DNA of 64,000 bases, taken from NCBI RefSeq assembly GCF_007833165.1, contig NZ_VOBQ01000008.1, forward strand, positions 62,001-126,000. The letters are read 5' to 3'. The number at the start of each line of letters is the position of its first letter. Position 1 is the stretch's first letter. Shown piece by piece: positions 34,272 to 44,168 of this stretch. The notes under the pieces are model-generated. The model saw nothing but the letters and a program-made list of their open reading frames with translations, did not search any database and was not told the DNA's origin. This DNA comes from Caenimonas sedimenti. Its GTDB lineage: Bacteria; Pseudomonadota; Gammaproteobacteria; Burkholderiales; Burkholderiaceae_C. The position numbers were made by a program, and so were the translations under genes.

Positions 34272-35038
34272 GATCTTGTCTCCGTGGGTTCCACGCCGAG
34301 TCCGAGATAGGCCTCGCGCACCATAGGGTCATTCAGAAGATCGGCACCGGCCCCGCTGTGCACCACGCGCCCGCTTTCCAGCACGTAGGCGTGGTCGGCC
34401 AGCGGCAGCGCCTCATGTGCGTTCTGTTCGACCAGCAGGATGGTCATTCCCTCTCGGCGCAGGCCGTCGATGATCGCGAACACCTCCGCGACGATCAGCG
34501 GCGCCAGTCCCATCGACGGTTCGTCGAGCAGCAGCAGGCGCGGCCGGCTCATCAGCGCGCGGCCGATCGCCAGCATCTGCTGCTGGCCACCGGAGAGCAG
34601 ACCCGACATCTGTGCGCGCTTGTCGGCGAGGACCGGAAACATCGCGTACATGCGTTGCAGGCCGCGCTCGACCTCTGCCGGCGTCCGTGTCTGGCCGCCC
34701 AGGCGCAAGTTTTCGTCCACCGACAGGTTGCTGAACACGCAGCGCCCTTCCGGGCAGTGCGCAATCCCGAGGCCGACGCGGCGGTGCGCCGGCAAATCAC
34801 CCAGCGCGCGGCCGTCGAACGCGACGCTGCCGTGGCGCGCAGGCTGCAGGCCGGACACCGTCTTCAGCAGTGTGGTCTTCCCGGCGCCGTTGCTGCCGAC
34901 CAGCGCCACCAGCTGGCCGGGCAGAACCTCCAGGCTCACGCCGTGCAGGCACTGGACGTGGCCGTACCAGCTGTCGATCGCGCTCACGCGCAACAGCGGC
35001 TGTCCGGCGGAAGGCGAAAGGGCAGCGGTAGCGGGCAT
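34268..35038 (-). CDS. LIV-type ABC transporter ATP-binding protein (LivF family), importer 2
   Basis: This 256-residue ATPase has Walker A GSNGAGKTT, signature LSGGQQQML, Walker B LLLLDEPSMGL and LGIAHCPEGRCVFSNL. The ATG at 35038 has GAGAG about 9 nt upstream and is preferred over a TTG at 35065. It ends in a 4-nt overlap with the hydrolase gene. Confidence 0.9.
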   Translation of the reverse strand: MPATAALSPSAGQPLLRVSAIDSWYGHVQCLHGVSLEVLPGQLVALVGSNGAGKTTLLKTVSGLQPARHGSVAFDGRALGDLPAHRRVGLGIAHCPEGRCVFSNLSVDENLRLGGQTRTPAEVERGLQRMYAMFPVLADKRAQMSGLLSGGQQQMLAIGRALMSRPRLLLLDEPSMGLAPLIVAEVFAIIDGLRREGMTILLVEQNAHEALPLADHAYVLESGRVVHSGAGADLLNDPMVREAYLGLGVEPTETRS

Positions 35039-35048
35039 CAACTTGCTC

Positions 35049-35858
35049 TCAGAGGCGGGTGCCAAGGTAGGCGGCGATCACATCCGGATCGCGCGCCACC
35101 GCATGCGGTGTGCCTTCGGCGATGCGGCGGCCGTAGTTCAGGACCACGACATGGTCGGACACGCCCATCACCAGCTTCATGTCGTGCTCGATCAGCACGA
35201 CCGTGATGCGCTGCTCCGCCAGCCGCCCGATGAGCCGCCCCATCTCCAGCTTCTCGCTGGGATTCAGGCCGGCCGCCGGTTCGTCGAGCAGCAGCAGCGC
35301 CGGCTCGTTCATCAGCGCGCGGGCCAGTTCGAGGCGCTTGAGCGCGCCGTACGACAGGGCATCGGGCATCGTCTCGGGCGTGACATCCAGCCCGACCATC
35401 GCGATCAGCCTGCGCGCGCGCTCGCCCAGCTCGCTGTCGCGCCGCACCACCGAAGCAGGCCGGAAGATGCCGACCCACAGCCCGCCCTGAAGGCCGACGT
35501 GGGCGCCGAGCAACACGTTCTCCAGCATGGTCATGTTGCGGCAGATCTTCAGGTTCTGGAACGTGCGCGCCACGCCCAGAACCGCCAGTTCGTGCGGCGC
35601 CAGAGTCGCCAGGTCACGCCCGTCGATGAGCACCCTTCCCGAGCTTGGACGGTACAGGCAACTGACGATGTTCAACAGCGTGGTCTTGCCGGCACCATTG
35701 GGCCCGATCAAGGAATGCACATGGCCGCGCGTCAGCGAGAACGTCACTTCCTCGAGCACCTTCGGCCCGCCGAAATCCTTGGACACGGCTTCGACGCGCA
35801 CGATCTCGGCGGCCCCGGCGGTGGTCTTCGCCGGTAAGTTCGGTCCGGGGCTGCTCAT
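35049..35858 (-). CDS. LIV-type ABC transporter ATP-binding protein (LivG family), importer 2
   Basis: This 269-residue ATPase has Walker A GPNGAGKTT, LGVARTFQNLKICRNMT, signature LSYGALKRLELARAL and Walker B LLLLDEPAAGLNPSE. It overlaps LivM by 4 nt (ATGA). It pairs with the LivF-like ATPase in importer 2. Confidence 0.92.
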   Translation of the reverse strand: MSSPGPNLPAKTTAGAAEIVRVEAVSKDFGGPKVLEEVTFSLTRGHVHSLIGPNGAGKTTLLNIVSCLYRPSSGRVLIDGRDLATLAPHELAVLGVARTFQNLKICRNMTMLENVLLGAHVGLQGGLWVGIFRPASVVRRDSELGERARRLIAMVGLDVTPETMPDALSYGALKRLELARALMNEPALLLLDEPAAGLNPSEKLEMGRLIGRLAEQRITVVLIEHDMKLVMGVSDHVVVLNYGRRIAEGTPHAVARDPDVIAAYLGTRL

Positions 35859-36865
35859 GCGCGCGCTCCGGCGCGGCGTGCGCGCCAGCGATCCCGCAGT
35901 GTCGGTACGATGCCGCGCGGCATGAACAGCACGGCGGCGAACAGCCCGCCACCCACCACCAGGGTCTCGTACTCGGCCGCGCCCGCCAGAAGATTGGGCA
36001 GCAGGGTCACGATGGCCGCGCCCAGGACCGCACCGCCGATCGAGCCGATGCCGCCGATCACGGCCATCATCAGGAACTGCACCGAATGCACGAACGATGC
36101 CGAAGCCGGTGTGATGAAACCCGCGTAGTGGGCGTAGAGCGCGCCCATCAGTCCGGCGATCGCGCCCGACAGCACGAAGATCCGCACCTTGTAGCTGCGC
36201 ACGTCCACTCCCATCGTCGTGGCCGCGATCTCGGCGTCATGCAGCGCACGCAGCGCGCGCCCGGCCGGCGAGCGCATCAGGTTCAGCGCCCCGCCGACCA
36301 CGAGTGCCAGCACCACGAGCAGCAACCAGTACCAGGCCGCGTCGCCACTCAGCACATGGCGACCGATCTCGAGCGGGCCGACCGACATGCCATCCGGGCC
36401 ACCGCTGAACTGTTGCTCGTTTCGCAGCACGATGCCCAGCAGCAGGCCGATGCCCAGCGTGGCGACCGCGAGGTAGTAGCCCGAGAGCTTCAGGAACAGG
36501 CGGCCCACTGCCCAGGCCAATAGCGTGCTGCCGAGCACAGCACACGGCAGCGCCAGCAGCACCGACCAGCCACGTGCGGCCGACAGATGAGCCGACAGGT
36601 AGGCTCCAGTGGCGAAGAACGCCGCGTGCCCCAGGCTCAGCTGCCCGGTGGTACCGATCAACAAGGTCAGCGACACCGCGACCGCGGCGTTGATCAGCAC
36701 CAGATTGGCCACAGCCAGATAAAACGGGTTCGGCACGAGCACCGGCAGCAACGCGGCGAGCACGAGCACGGCCGCCAGCACCAAGGCGCGGCGCCTTGGG
36801 CGGCGCGCCACCGGCGGCACCACCGGCAAGCCAGCTACAGCGGTCGACGATGCGTTGGGAGTCAT
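35855..36865 (-). CDS. LIV-type ABC transporter permease (LivM family), importer 2
   Basis: This 336-residue membrane protein has a Pro/Arg-rich cytoplasmic N-terminus (about 1-27) before the first span. Hallmarks are SLTLLIGTTGQLSLGHAAFF and the loop LHDAEIAATTMGVDVRSYK. Its ATG begins immediately after the LivH stop with no gap. Confidence 0.92.
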   Translation of the reverse strand: MTPNASSTAVAGLPVVPPVARRPRRRALVLAAVLVLAALLPVLVPNPFYLAVANLVLINAAVAVSLTLLIGTTGQLSLGHAAFFATGAYLSAHLSAARGWSVLLALPCAVLGSTLLAWAVGRLFLKLSGYYLAVATLGIGLLLGIVLRNEQQFSGGPDGMSVGPLEIGRHVLSGDAAWYWLLLVVLALVVGGALNLMRSPAGRALRALHDAEIAATTMGVDVRSYKVRIFVLSGAIAGLMGALYAHYAGFITPASASFVHSVQFLMMAVIGGIGSIGGAVLGAAIVTLLPNLLAGAAEYETLVVGGGLFAAVLFMPRGIVPTLRDRWRARRAGARA

Positions 36866-37753
36866 TCAGACACGCTCCACCCTAGGCTTGCCGAACAGTC
36901 CGTTGGGCTTGACCATGAACAGCAGCACGATCATCACGAACGGCACCGCGTCCTTATAGGCCGACGAGATGTAGCCTGCGGTCATCGCTTCGCCCAGGCC
37001 GATCGCGAAACCGCCGAGCACAGCGCCCAGCGGGCTGCCCATGCCGCCGATGATGGCGGCGATGATCGCCTTCAGACCCACCATCACGCCGACGTCGTAG
37101 TAGGTGTAGGTGATCGGCGCGGTGACGATGCCGCCGACCGCGCCAAGCAGGCCGGACAGCGCGAACGCGAGCAGCAGCACGCGCTTGACGTCGATGCCGA
37201 CAAGCTGCGCGGTGACCGGGTCGAGCGATGCGGCGACGAAGCCGCGCCCGATCCGGCTGCCACGGAAGAACCAGGCCAGCGCCGCGAGCGCGACCGCCGT
37301 GACGCCGATCACCCAGACAGCCTGCGGCAAGATGCTGGCGCCGCCGATGCGGATCGGATCGCCGCCGCTGAATGGCGGGATCGAGCGCGTCTGCGTGCCC
37401 CACAGGACGTGTGCCAACCCGCGCAGCATGATGCCGAAGGAGACCGTCAGGATGATCACCTGCAGCACGCCGGAACGCCGCAGCGTGTGGGTGAAAAGGA
37501 ACTGCAGCAGCAGCGACACGCAAAGCACCACCGCCACAGCCAACAGCATCGCAATGCTCAGCGGCAATTGAGCCTGCAGCAACACTGCGGTCGTCATGCC
37601 GCCGAGCATGACGGATTCCCCCTGGGAAAAGTTGAGCGCCCCGCTGGCGTTGAAGATCAGCGTGAATCCCAGCGCCACCAGCGCATATCGGGCACCCTCG
37701 GTCAGGCCCGAGGACAGGAACTGGATGAGTGCAGCGTCCATCGAGCTGGTCAC
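36866..37753 (-). CDS. LIV-type ABC transporter permease (LivH family), importer 2
   Basis: This is a 295-residue permease. It contains LIFNASGALNFSQGESVMLG near residues 33-52, a hydrophobic multi-span pattern, and the ending VKPNGLFGKPRVERV. The GTG at 37753 overlaps the binding-protein stop; an ATG four codons on (MDAALIQF) is the alternative. It forms the channel with LivM. Confidence 0.92.
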   Translation of the reverse strand: MTSSMDAALIQFLSSGLTEGARYALVALGFTLIFNASGALNFSQGESVMLGGMTTAVLLQAQLPLSIAMLLAVAVVLCVSLLLQFLFTHTLRRSGVLQVIILTVSFGIMLRGLAHVLWGTQTRSIPPFSGGDPIRIGGASILPQAVWVIGVTAVALAALAWFFRGSRIGRGFVAASLDPVTAQLVGIDVKRVLLLAFALSGLLGAVGGIVTAPITYTYYDVGVMVGLKAIIAAIIGGMGSPLGAVLGGFAIGLGEAMTAGYISSAYKDAVPFVMIVLLFMVKPNGLFGKPRVERV

Positions 37754-38919
37754 TCGACCAGTTTCCAGCGCCCGTTCTTGACCTGCACGATGCGCAGTGA
37801 TGCGGCGCTCAGACCGACGTGGTCGGTCGCGCTCATCTGGAACGGCCCGGTCACGCCCTTGAACGAACTCGCCTCGAGTGCGTCGCGCAGCTTGCCGGGT
37901 TCGACGCTGCCGGCGCGCTGCACGGCTTCGCGTATCGCCAGCATCGCGTCGTGCGCATTGCCTGCGAAGTACGACGGCGCTTCGCCGTACTTGGTCTGGT
38001 AGGACTTCACATAGGCCTGCACCACGCCCTGCAGCGGGTCGTTGGCGGGCAACTGGTCCCAGACCAGGATCGGCCCGTTGGTCATCACCATGTCTTCGGC
38101 CGCCGCACCGGCCAGCTTGACGAAGGTGTCGGACGCGAGTGCGTGCGTGCCGTAGTGCGGCAACGTGATCCCCAGTTGCCTGTAGTTCTTGGTCAGGATC
38201 ACCGCCGGTTCGCCGAAGCCGCAGTTCAGGATCGCCTGCACACCCGGGGCCTGACGCAGGTTGGTGAGCTGCGCGGTCATGTCTGTGTCCTTCACGTTGA
38301 AGGACTCGTCGCGCGCGATCTTCACGCCTTTCTCTGGCGCGAGCTTCTGCGCGGCGCCCAGGCAGGCCCTGCCGAAGGCGTCGGTTCCTGCGAGCACGCC
38401 GATGGTCGTGATCTTGTTCTTGAGCATGTGCTCGTAAAGCCGCGTGATCGCCATCGCGTCGGTCTGGTTCATCTTGAAGACGAACTTCTTGACCGGGTCG
38501 ATGATCACCGTGCCGCCGGCCAGCGACAGCATCGGCACGCCGGCACGCTCGACCAGCGGCGCGGCCGACATCGTCGTGCCGGTGGTTGAGCCGCCGATCA
38601 GCACTTGCACACCGTCGTTGTCGAGCATCCGCTTGACCAGCGTGTTGGCACGTGCAGGGTCGGATTCGTCGTCGTAGCGCACCAGTTCGAGCTTGCGGCC
38701 ATCGATGCCGCCGGCCGCGTTGATCGAGTCGACAACCATCTCCAGCGTCTTCATCGCGCCCGAGCCGAGGTAGGCGGCCGGTCCGGTGACCGACAGGTAG
38801 GCGCCGATCTTCAGCGGCGGCTTGCCTTGGGCGAGCGCCTGATGGCTGCTCAGGACAGCGGCAACTGCCAACGCGCCGGCGGCGGCCAGGTAGCTGAAAT
38901 TCTTCAAAAGCTTCGTCAT
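37750..38919 (-). CDS. Periplasmic substrate-binding protein, importer 2
   Basis: This 389-residue type I binding protein has a signal peptide at about 1-30 ending SSHQALAQ. The mature part begins GKPPLKIGAYLSVTGPAAYLG. The ATG at 38919 (MTKLLKNFSYLAAAG) is chosen because it leaves a normal signal peptide; the frame is open further upstream into the ligase gene. The acyl-CoA ligase gene ends 32 nt before it, so uptake and activation of the same acid are likely linked, as in importer 1. Confidence 0.9.
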   Translation of the reverse strand: MTKLLKNFSYLAAAGALAVAAVLSSHQALAQGKPPLKIGAYLSVTGPAAYLGSGAMKTLEMVVDSINAAGGIDGRKLELVRYDDESDPARANTLVKRMLDNDGVQVLIGGSTTGTTMSAAPLVERAGVPMLSLAGGTVIIDPVKKFVFKMNQTDAMAITRLYEHMLKNKITTIGVLAGTDAFGRACLGAAQKLAPEKGVKIARDESFNVKDTDMTAQLTNLRQAPGVQAILNCGFGEPAVILTKNYRQLGITLPHYGTHALASDTFVKLAGAAAEDMVMTNGPILVWDQLPANDPLQGVVQAYVKSYQTKYGEAPSYFAGNAHDAMLAIREAVQRAGSVEPGKLRDALEASSFKGVTGPFQMSATDHVGLSAASLRIVQVKNGRWKLVE

Positions 38920-38951
38920 GGATGTCTCGTGGTTGGAGGAATGATCGGGCG

Positions 38952-40532
38952 TCATTCGATGGTTGTGCTCCAGGGCACCAGCCCCGGCTCGTTGCTGAGC
39001 CATTTCTTCAGCTCGTTCTTCTTCACCTTCGCGTTCGTGGTTTTCGGGAGTGCTGCCACAAAAACGACGTGCTTGGGTGTCTCAGGACGGCTCAGGCGGC
39101 CGTCGCAAAAGCCGGCGATGTCGGCCGCCGTCGCCGTGGCGTGGGAGGCCCGGCGCACGACGACGGCCACGACGGCCTCGCCCCACTCCGGGTGCGGCAC
39201 GCCGACGACCGCGACCTCCTCGACCGCCGGGTGCTCGACCAGCACCGCCTCGACCGAGGTCGGGAAGACGTTGACGGCGCCGGTGATGATCATGAACTTC
39301 TGGCGGTCCATCAGGTACAGGTAGCCGCGCTCGTCAAGCCGACCGATGTCATTGGTGCGCAGCCAGCCCTCGGTGAGGGCGTCGGCGGTGGCCTTTGACA
39401 GGTTGCGGTAGCCCTTCATCAGGGTGTTGCCACGCAGCCAGATCTCACCGGCCTCGCCGACCGGCAGGGACTGGCCCTGCTCATCACGGATCGAGCAGTC
39501 GTAGTGCACGCCGATCTTGCCGACCGACTTGAGCAGCCCCGGCTCGTCGCGCAGCGCCTTGTCGTGATCGGCGTTGGTGAGGTAGCTGATCCAGCCGCCT
39601 GTCGCTTCGGTCATCGCATAGGTCTGGATCAGCGCGACCTTGAAGCTTGCCTTCGCGTCGCGGATCAGCTTCGGCGTGGCCGGCGACGAGCCGTACACCA
39701 TGAGGCGCAGTGACGACAGGTCGTAGACCGGGTTGCTCTGAACTTCCGCGATCGCACGCTGCAGCATCGTCGGCACGAGCAGGCCGACCGTGACCTTGAA
39801 GCGCCCGACCTCTTGCAGAAAGTTCTGGATCTGGAATCCGCCGTCGGGAATCGCCACCGTCATCGCGTTGCCGAGTCCGAACACGCCCATCATCACGACG
39901 ACCCAGGCCGACGACGCCGGCACGTACCAGACATCGTCGCGTGCGAAGCCGAACGAGATCAACGAGTGAAGGATGCAGTTGGCACCGCCTTCCTGCGTCA
40001 GCATCACGCCCTTGGGCACGCCGGTGGTACCCGAGGTGTAGCTGATGAGCAGCAGGTCGTCGCCTGTCAGAGCAGGCCAGGCAGGCTCGCCGTCCGCATC
40101 GGCCAGCAGTTGCTCGTAGTCGAGCGGCATGCCATGCCCGGGGCCGTATCCGATGAGCGTGATGCCGAGCGTCGCAATCTCGGCCAAGTGGTCGGCCACC
40201 AGCTGCCTGCAGCGCGCGTGCACAAGGAGGTAGCGCGTCTCGCTGTCCTTGAGCACGTGGACCATTTCGGGCCACGGATACTGCGTGTTCAGTCCGACCC
40301 GCGGCGCGCCGATCTTCATGCACGCGAAGAAGTGCTCGTAGACCTCGATCGTCTCAAAGGTCAGGAGCGCGACGGCATCGCCGCTGCGGTGCCCGAGCTT
40401 CTGCAGCGCCACGCCGAATCGGTCCGACCGCCGGTCCATCTGTTGCCAGGTGGCACTGCGCTCGCCGCACAGGTAGGCGTTCTTGTCAGGGTAGTTGCGT
40501 CCGCAACGCCTGATCATGTCTCTGGGCAGCAT
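38952..40532 (-). CDS. AMP-forming acyl-CoA ligase of the side-chain module
   Basis: This 526-residue ligase has P-loop YTSGTTGVPKG near 169-179, YAMTEATGG, TNDIGRLDERGY, the hinge DRQKFMIITGAVNVFPTSVE, and the C-terminal catalytic lysine region LPKTTNAKVKKNELKKW. It activates a carboxylic acid to its CoA thioester. It lies between the DUF35 gene and the importer 2 receptor gene. Together with the thiolase-like protein it suggests CoA-dependent shortening of a side chain. The substrate class is inferred, not read. Confidence 0.88.
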   Translation of the reverse strand: MLPRDMIRRCGRNYPDKNAYLCGERSATWQQMDRRSDRFGVALQKLGHRSGDAVALLTFETIEVYEHFFACMKIGAPRVGLNTQYPWPEMVHVLKDSETRYLLVHARCRQLVADHLAEIATLGITLIGYGPGHGMPLDYEQLLADADGEPAWPALTGDDLLLISYTSGTTGVPKGVMLTQEGGANCILHSLISFGFARDDVWYVPASSAWVVVMMGVFGLGNAMTVAIPDGGFQIQNFLQEVGRFKVTVGLLVPTMLQRAIAEVQSNPVYDLSSLRLMVYGSSPATPKLIRDAKASFKVALIQTYAMTEATGGWISYLTNADHDKALRDEPGLLKSVGKIGVHYDCSIRDEQGQSLPVGEAGEIWLRGNTLMKGYRNLSKATADALTEGWLRTNDIGRLDERGYLYLMDRQKFMIITGAVNVFPTSVEAVLVEHPAVEEVAVVGVPHPEWGEAVVAVVVRRASHATATAADIAGFCDGRLSRPETPKHVVFVAALPKTTNAKVKKNELKKWLSNEPGLVPWSTTIE

Positions 40533-40550
40533 CGTGTTCGTCTCCTTCGC

Positions 40551-40949
40551 TCAGGCGTGTGTGGCGCGGGCCGCGTTGCGTGCGCGCCGGAATAACAGGC
40601 CCTTGTCGTCGTAGCTCGCCTTCAGCGCCATGCCGGCGGTCACCGCCTCGGGCGCCGTTCCGACGATGCGGCAGACGAGCTGAGGCCCCTCCTCGAGCTC
40701 GACCAGCCCGTGCACCAAAGGCACAGGGAAGTCGGGCGAATACGGTCGGCGCGTGACCGTATACGACAACAGCACGGCGCGGCCGCTGGCACGCTTCCAG
40801 GCCACGTTGGCGTCATCGCGCGCACACCATGCCCGCTCGTGATACCCGAGCGCGGCGCCACTGCGGCGGTCGACCGCAATGCGCAACTGCTTGGCCGCGA
40901 TCCCGGCGAGGAACTCGCCCTCGTAGCGATGCATGAAAACCTGATCCAT
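40551..40949 (-). CDS. DUF35 / OB-fold acyl-CoA-associated protein with a degenerate zinc ribbon
   Basis: This 132-residue protein has the OB-fold half of DUF35 proteins, visible as GRAVLLSYTVTRRPYSPDFPVP-type strands (GRAVLLSYTVT, then PYSPDFPVPLVHGLVELEEG). The N-terminal rubredoxin-like zinc ribbon normally has four cysteines; here only one (in RAWCARD) remains. DUF35 proteins pair with SCP2-type thiolases or lyases, as in the steroid side-chain retro-aldolase complexes. The partner is the next gene at 40974. Without the cysteines, zinc is probably not bound. Confidence 0.8.
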   Translation of the reverse strand: MDQVFMHRYEGEFLAGIAAKQLRIAVDRRSGAALGYHERAWCARDDANVAWKRASGRAVLLSYTVTRRPYSPDFPVPLVHGLVELEEGPQLVCRIVGTAPEAVTAGMALKASYDDKGLLFRRARNAARATHA

Positions 40950-40973
40950 GGGGATCTCCTTTGACCTTGACGG

Positions 40974-42173
40974 TCAGTTCAGGCGCTTCTTCGGGCTGAC
41001 CAGCAGGCAGGCGTGGTAGTCCAGGCAGCCGCCGTTGCCGCTGACCAGGATCAGCTCGTTGTCGACCTGGCGTTCGCCGCCTGCGCCGCGCGACTGGATC
41101 ACCGCTTCGGACAGCGGCGTCACGCCCTGCAGGTAGAAGCCAGACAGATGCCCCCCGCCCGTGTTAACCGGCAACTTGCCCCCGGGCGCGGTGTGGCCGC
41201 GCGCGACGAAAGCGCCGCCCGCGCCACGCCGGCACAGGCCGTAGCCTTCCAGACTCAGCAAGCCCACGTAGGAGAAGGCGTCGTAGAACTGTGCCTGCGT
41301 GACATCGCGTGCTGAGACACCGGCGCTGCGGTAGGCGGTCCTGCCGGCCTGCGTGGCGCCGGTGTCGACCTCGGCCTCGTCGCCGCGCAGGCCCGAACGG
41401 CCGCGGTGGCCCTGGCCCATGCCGTGGATGTAGGTGGCGGGCAGGGGCGCATCCGCCGCGCGCTCTACCGAGGTCACGACCAGCGCGATCGCGCCGTTCA
41501 CCGGGAAGCAGCAGTCGAACACCCGGAACGGCTCGACGACGAAGGGCGAAGCCAGGTAGTCGGCCATCGTCATCGGCTTGCGCAGGAAGGCCTGCGGGTT
41601 CAGCGCCGCCCACTGGCGGCAGGCGATGGCGTAAGCACCGAATTGCTCGTGCGTGGTGCCGAACAGCGCCATGTGGCGGCGCGCCGCCAGCGCATAGCCG
41701 GCGCTGGCACCGAAGAAGCCCTGCCGCGCCTCCCAGCTCTCGATGCCCGACAGCGGCATCGCCATCGCGAAGGTATCTCCGCCGCCCTTGCCTTTCAGCG
41801 GCGTGTCGGCGAAGACGCAGACCACCGACTTGGCCAGTCCGGCCTCGACCGCGAGCGCGGCGTATTGCACCATCTGCACGGCGGTGCAGCCTTCGGAGTC
41901 CATCGCCGCCAGCAGCGCCAGGTCGCGCATCCCGAGATCGTTGTGCAGGCGCAGCGGCAGTTCGTCGGTGGCCGCGGTCGGGCTCTTGTTGAGCAGCAGG
42001 CCGTCGATGTCTTTCAGGCGCAAGCCGGCATCGGCGGCAGCCGCCGCGATCGCGGTCGCCGCCAGTTCACGGATCGTGCCGATCGGCTGGCGCGACATCG
42101 CGCTGAAGCCCAGGCCAATGATTGCGGCACGGGCACGGGGCTTCTTGGTCGCGGCGGTGACCATGGCACGCAT
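40974..42173 (-). CDS. SCP2-type thiolase-like protein (thiolase or retro-aldol lyase, Ltp2-like)
   Basis: This 399-residue member of the thiolase superfamily is of the lipid-transfer/SCP2 branch: [17 protein letters not shown] at the N-terminus, [15 protein letters not shown] in the first half, [19 protein letters not shown] in the position where Ltp2-type lyases have the catalytic Tyr region, then [10 protein letters not shown] and a C-terminal glycine-rich SGNGG. Such proteins with a DUF35 partner perform either thiolysis or aldol cleavage of a beta-hydroxyacyl-CoA. Its start overlaps the RHO 4 beta stop (TGATG). Which reaction occurs is unresolved. Confidence 0.82.
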   Translation of the reverse strand: MRAMVTAATKKPRARAAIIGLGFSAMSRQPIGTIRELAATAIAAAAADAGLRLKDIDGLLLNKSPTAATDELPLRLHNDLGMRDLALLAAMDSEGCTAVQMVQYAALAVEAGLAKSVVCVFADTPLKGKGGGDTFAMAMPLSGIESWEARQGFFGASAGYALAARRHMALFGTTHEQFGAYAIACRQWAALNPQAFLRKPMTMADYLASPFVVEPFRVFDCCFPVNGAIALVVTSVERAADAPLPATYIHGMGQGHRGRSGLRGDEAEVDTGATQAGRTAYRSAGVSARDVTQAQFYDAFSYVGLLSLEGYGLCRRGAGGAFVARGHTAPGGKLPVNTGGGHLSGFYLQGVTPLSEAVIQSRGAGGERQVDNELILVSGNGGCLDYHACLLVSPKKRLN

Positions 42174-42709
42174 CAGATGATGAACGCCAGGCTCGGCACG
42201 GCCTCGTCGCCGTGGATCAGCATCACCTTCTTGAAGAACATGGCGAGCGCGCCGTCCGGCTTGCGACGCAGATGGTGCTCGACCCGGCCGGGCCAGACCT
42301 CGATCTTGCCGGTCGAGGAGCGCCGCAGTTCGTAGAGCACGAAGTTCGACAGCACGCGCCAGCCGCCTGCCTCGTGACGCGAAATTTCGATGTTGCTCAC
42401 CACGCGTCGAAGGCGCGATACCGGCAGCTGCGAGTGGCGCTTGCCGGTGGCAAGTTGTGCAATGCGCGTGCGCAGCCGCGAGCGGTTGTCGGCGGTGATC
42501 GAGACATGCTTGTTCATGTCGTAGTCGCCCTCGCCGCGCGGCACCCAGTACATCATGTCCTCATCGACGAGAGCTTCCCATTCGAGGTAGCGCGACTCGT
42601 CGGCCAGGCGCGCCTCCATGTACAGGAAGTCGCAGATCTCGCGGTACTCGTCCGCTCCGATGGCGTCCGGCTTGACGGTGCGCACGGCATCCGTGGTGGA
42701 TGTCATCAA
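42173..42709 (-). CDS. Aromatic ring-hydroxylating dioxygenase beta subunit, RHO 4
   Basis: This is a 178-residue NTF2-like small subunit with [24 protein letters not shown] (split: [26 protein letters not shown]), the strand DMMYWVPRG and the C-terminal [13 protein letters not shown]. It follows the alpha gene after about 80 nt and is coupled to the thiolase-like gene. It is the partner of the RHO 4 alpha subunit. Confidence 0.9.
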   Translation of the reverse strand: MMTSTTDAVRTVKPDAIGADEYREICDFLYMEARLADESRYLEWEALVDEDMMYWVPRGEGDYDMNKHVSITADNRSRLRTRIAQLATGKRHSQLPVSRLRRVVSNIEISRHEAGGWRVLSNFVLYELRRSSTGKIEVWPGRVEHHLRRKPDGALAMFFKKVMLIHGDEAVPSLAFII

Positions 42710-42788
42710 TTCTCCTTGTGCCCGACTTGGCGGGCGAATTGTCGGGACGTGACCCTGTTCGAGCGAGGTCGGTCAACGCCGCCTGCGC

Positions 42789-44069
42789 TCAGGCGGACGA
42801 TGACGGCGCCGTCATGATCTTCTTGTAGTGCTGCCACAAGCCGCGATTGGTGCACTCGTCGGTCACGTGACCGACAGTCACGCCCATCGCATCGACGTGC
42901 TCGCGGTTCAGGCCGCGCGACAGGTCCATCCAGCCGGCACGGTCGCGCAGCGCCATCTGCTGTCGCTCGGAGATCACGCTGTCGTCGGCAAGAAGGAAGG
43001 CCGAAGGGCCCATCGCCGCTTCGGAGTTGCGGATGATCCGCTGGTTGACCTCGTCGGGCGCGCCATCGAGCAGCATCGGGGTGTGCCAGTGCACGCACTC
43101 GTGCGCGCTGATCGGCTCAAAGAACACGATGTTCATCTCGCCGAGAAACAGGTTCGGGAAGATCGCCGCGTGCGGCGGGCCATCGCGCAGAATGCGCCCG
43201 CCCTTCTCGTCGCCATGGGCCTGCTTCATCATGGCCTGATATTCGGGAAAGCGGTCAGCCGAGGTATTGAGCCAGGTCAGATTCTGGGTGTAAGTCGGCG
43301 AGAAGTAGAGCTCGGTGTGGCCATTGCCCCAGGCCTTGGTTTCGGACAAAAGTGTATCCTCGCCTGCGATGACCGCAGAGTCGTACTGCGAGTTGATCAC
43401 CTGCGCGAACGAACTGTGAACGTCATTGACGTGGTAGCCATCGGTGTCGTTCTCCGGCAGCATCTTCCAGTTTGATTCGAAGCGCTGCTTGGTCCAGCCC
43501 GCGGTGAGCTTGATGCGGCCGGTCGGCGACATGTCACAGGCGCGGTCGATCAGGATCTTGGCGCGCCCGAGGTGATCGATCAGCGGTGGTGTCGCCGCAT
43601 TGAAAGTCGCGAACACGAAGCCCCGGTACTGTTCGGTGTGAAGCACCTTCATGCCAAGCTCCGACTTCTCCTTTGCGAAGCCACCCGGGTAGGGTACGTC
43701 CTTCAGATTGCCCGCCAGATCGTAGACCCAGCCGTGGTAAGCGCAGGTGAAGTACTTCTCCTTGCCGTGCTTGGCCACGCAGAGCATGTTGCCGCGATGC
43801 GCGCAGCGATTCACCAGCACTGCCACCGAGGCGTCGCGCTGGCGCACCATCAGCACCTCTTCGCGCCCGATAGTGCGCCGAACGTATTCGCCGACTTCCG
43901 GCACTTCGGAGTCGTGCCCGACGAAGACCCAGCCTCCGTAGAAGATCTTCGTCATCTCGAGTTCGAAGACGGCTTCGTCGGTGTACAGGCTGCCGTGGAC
44001 TCGCTCGTCCTCGATCAAGGCAGCGATGTCGACCGGTTTGCGCACGAAGTTGATGGTTTGAGATGTCAT
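42789..44069 (-). CDS. Aromatic ring-hydroxylating dioxygenase alpha subunit, RHO 4
   Basis: This 426-residue large subunit has Rieske ligands Cys89, His91, Cys109 and His112 (CAHRG, CAYHGW). The iron site is [11 protein letters not shown], with bridging Asp210, His213 and His218. A perfect AGGAG sits 4 nt before the ATG at 44069, so the upstream in-frame TTG is rejected. It lies directly downstream of the meta-pathway genes and carries the 13-mer operator candidate just upstream. It may be the initial oxygenase that feeds catechol into that pathway. The substrate is unknown. Confidence 0.9.
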   Translation of the reverse strand: MTSQTINFVRKPVDIAALIEDERVHGSLYTDEAVFELEMTKIFYGGWVFVGHDSEVPEVGEYVRRTIGREEVLMVRQRDASVAVLVNRCAHRGNMLCVAKHGKEKYFTCAYHGWVYDLAGNLKDVPYPGGFAKEKSELGMKVLHTEQYRGFVFATFNAATPPLIDHLGRAKILIDRACDMSPTGRIKLTAGWTKQRFESNWKMLPENDTDGYHVNDVHSSFAQVINSQYDSAVIAGEDTLLSETKAWGNGHTELYFSPTYTQNLTWLNTSADRFPEYQAMMKQAHGDEKGGRILRDGPPHAAIFPNLFLGEMNIVFFEPISAHECVHWHTPMLLDGAPDEVNQRIIRNSEAAMGPSAFLLADDSVISERQQMALRDRAGWMDLSRGLNREHVDAMGVTVGHVTDECTNRGLWQHYKKIMTAPSSSA

Positions 44070-44090
44070 GATTCTCCTAGTCAAGTGGCA

Positions 44091-44103
44091 AACGTTAGTT
44101 AGG
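44091..44103 (-). promoter_or_regulatory. Candidate operator upstream of RHO 4, same 13-mer as at 1735
   Basis: Reading toward RHO 4, the sequence is CCTAACTAACGTT, identical to 1735-1747 and in the same orientation relative to the following gene. It lies 22 nt upstream of the alpha start codon, where bound protein could block transcription. The right arm of the palindrome seen at 1741-1748 is one base off here (TAACGTTT). Confidence 0.45.
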
Positions 44104-44168
44104 TTAATAGTCGAGAGACCCGTGCCAAACCCGGCATCCTCCGCCCGAAATCCTGAGGGCTTCCTTCG

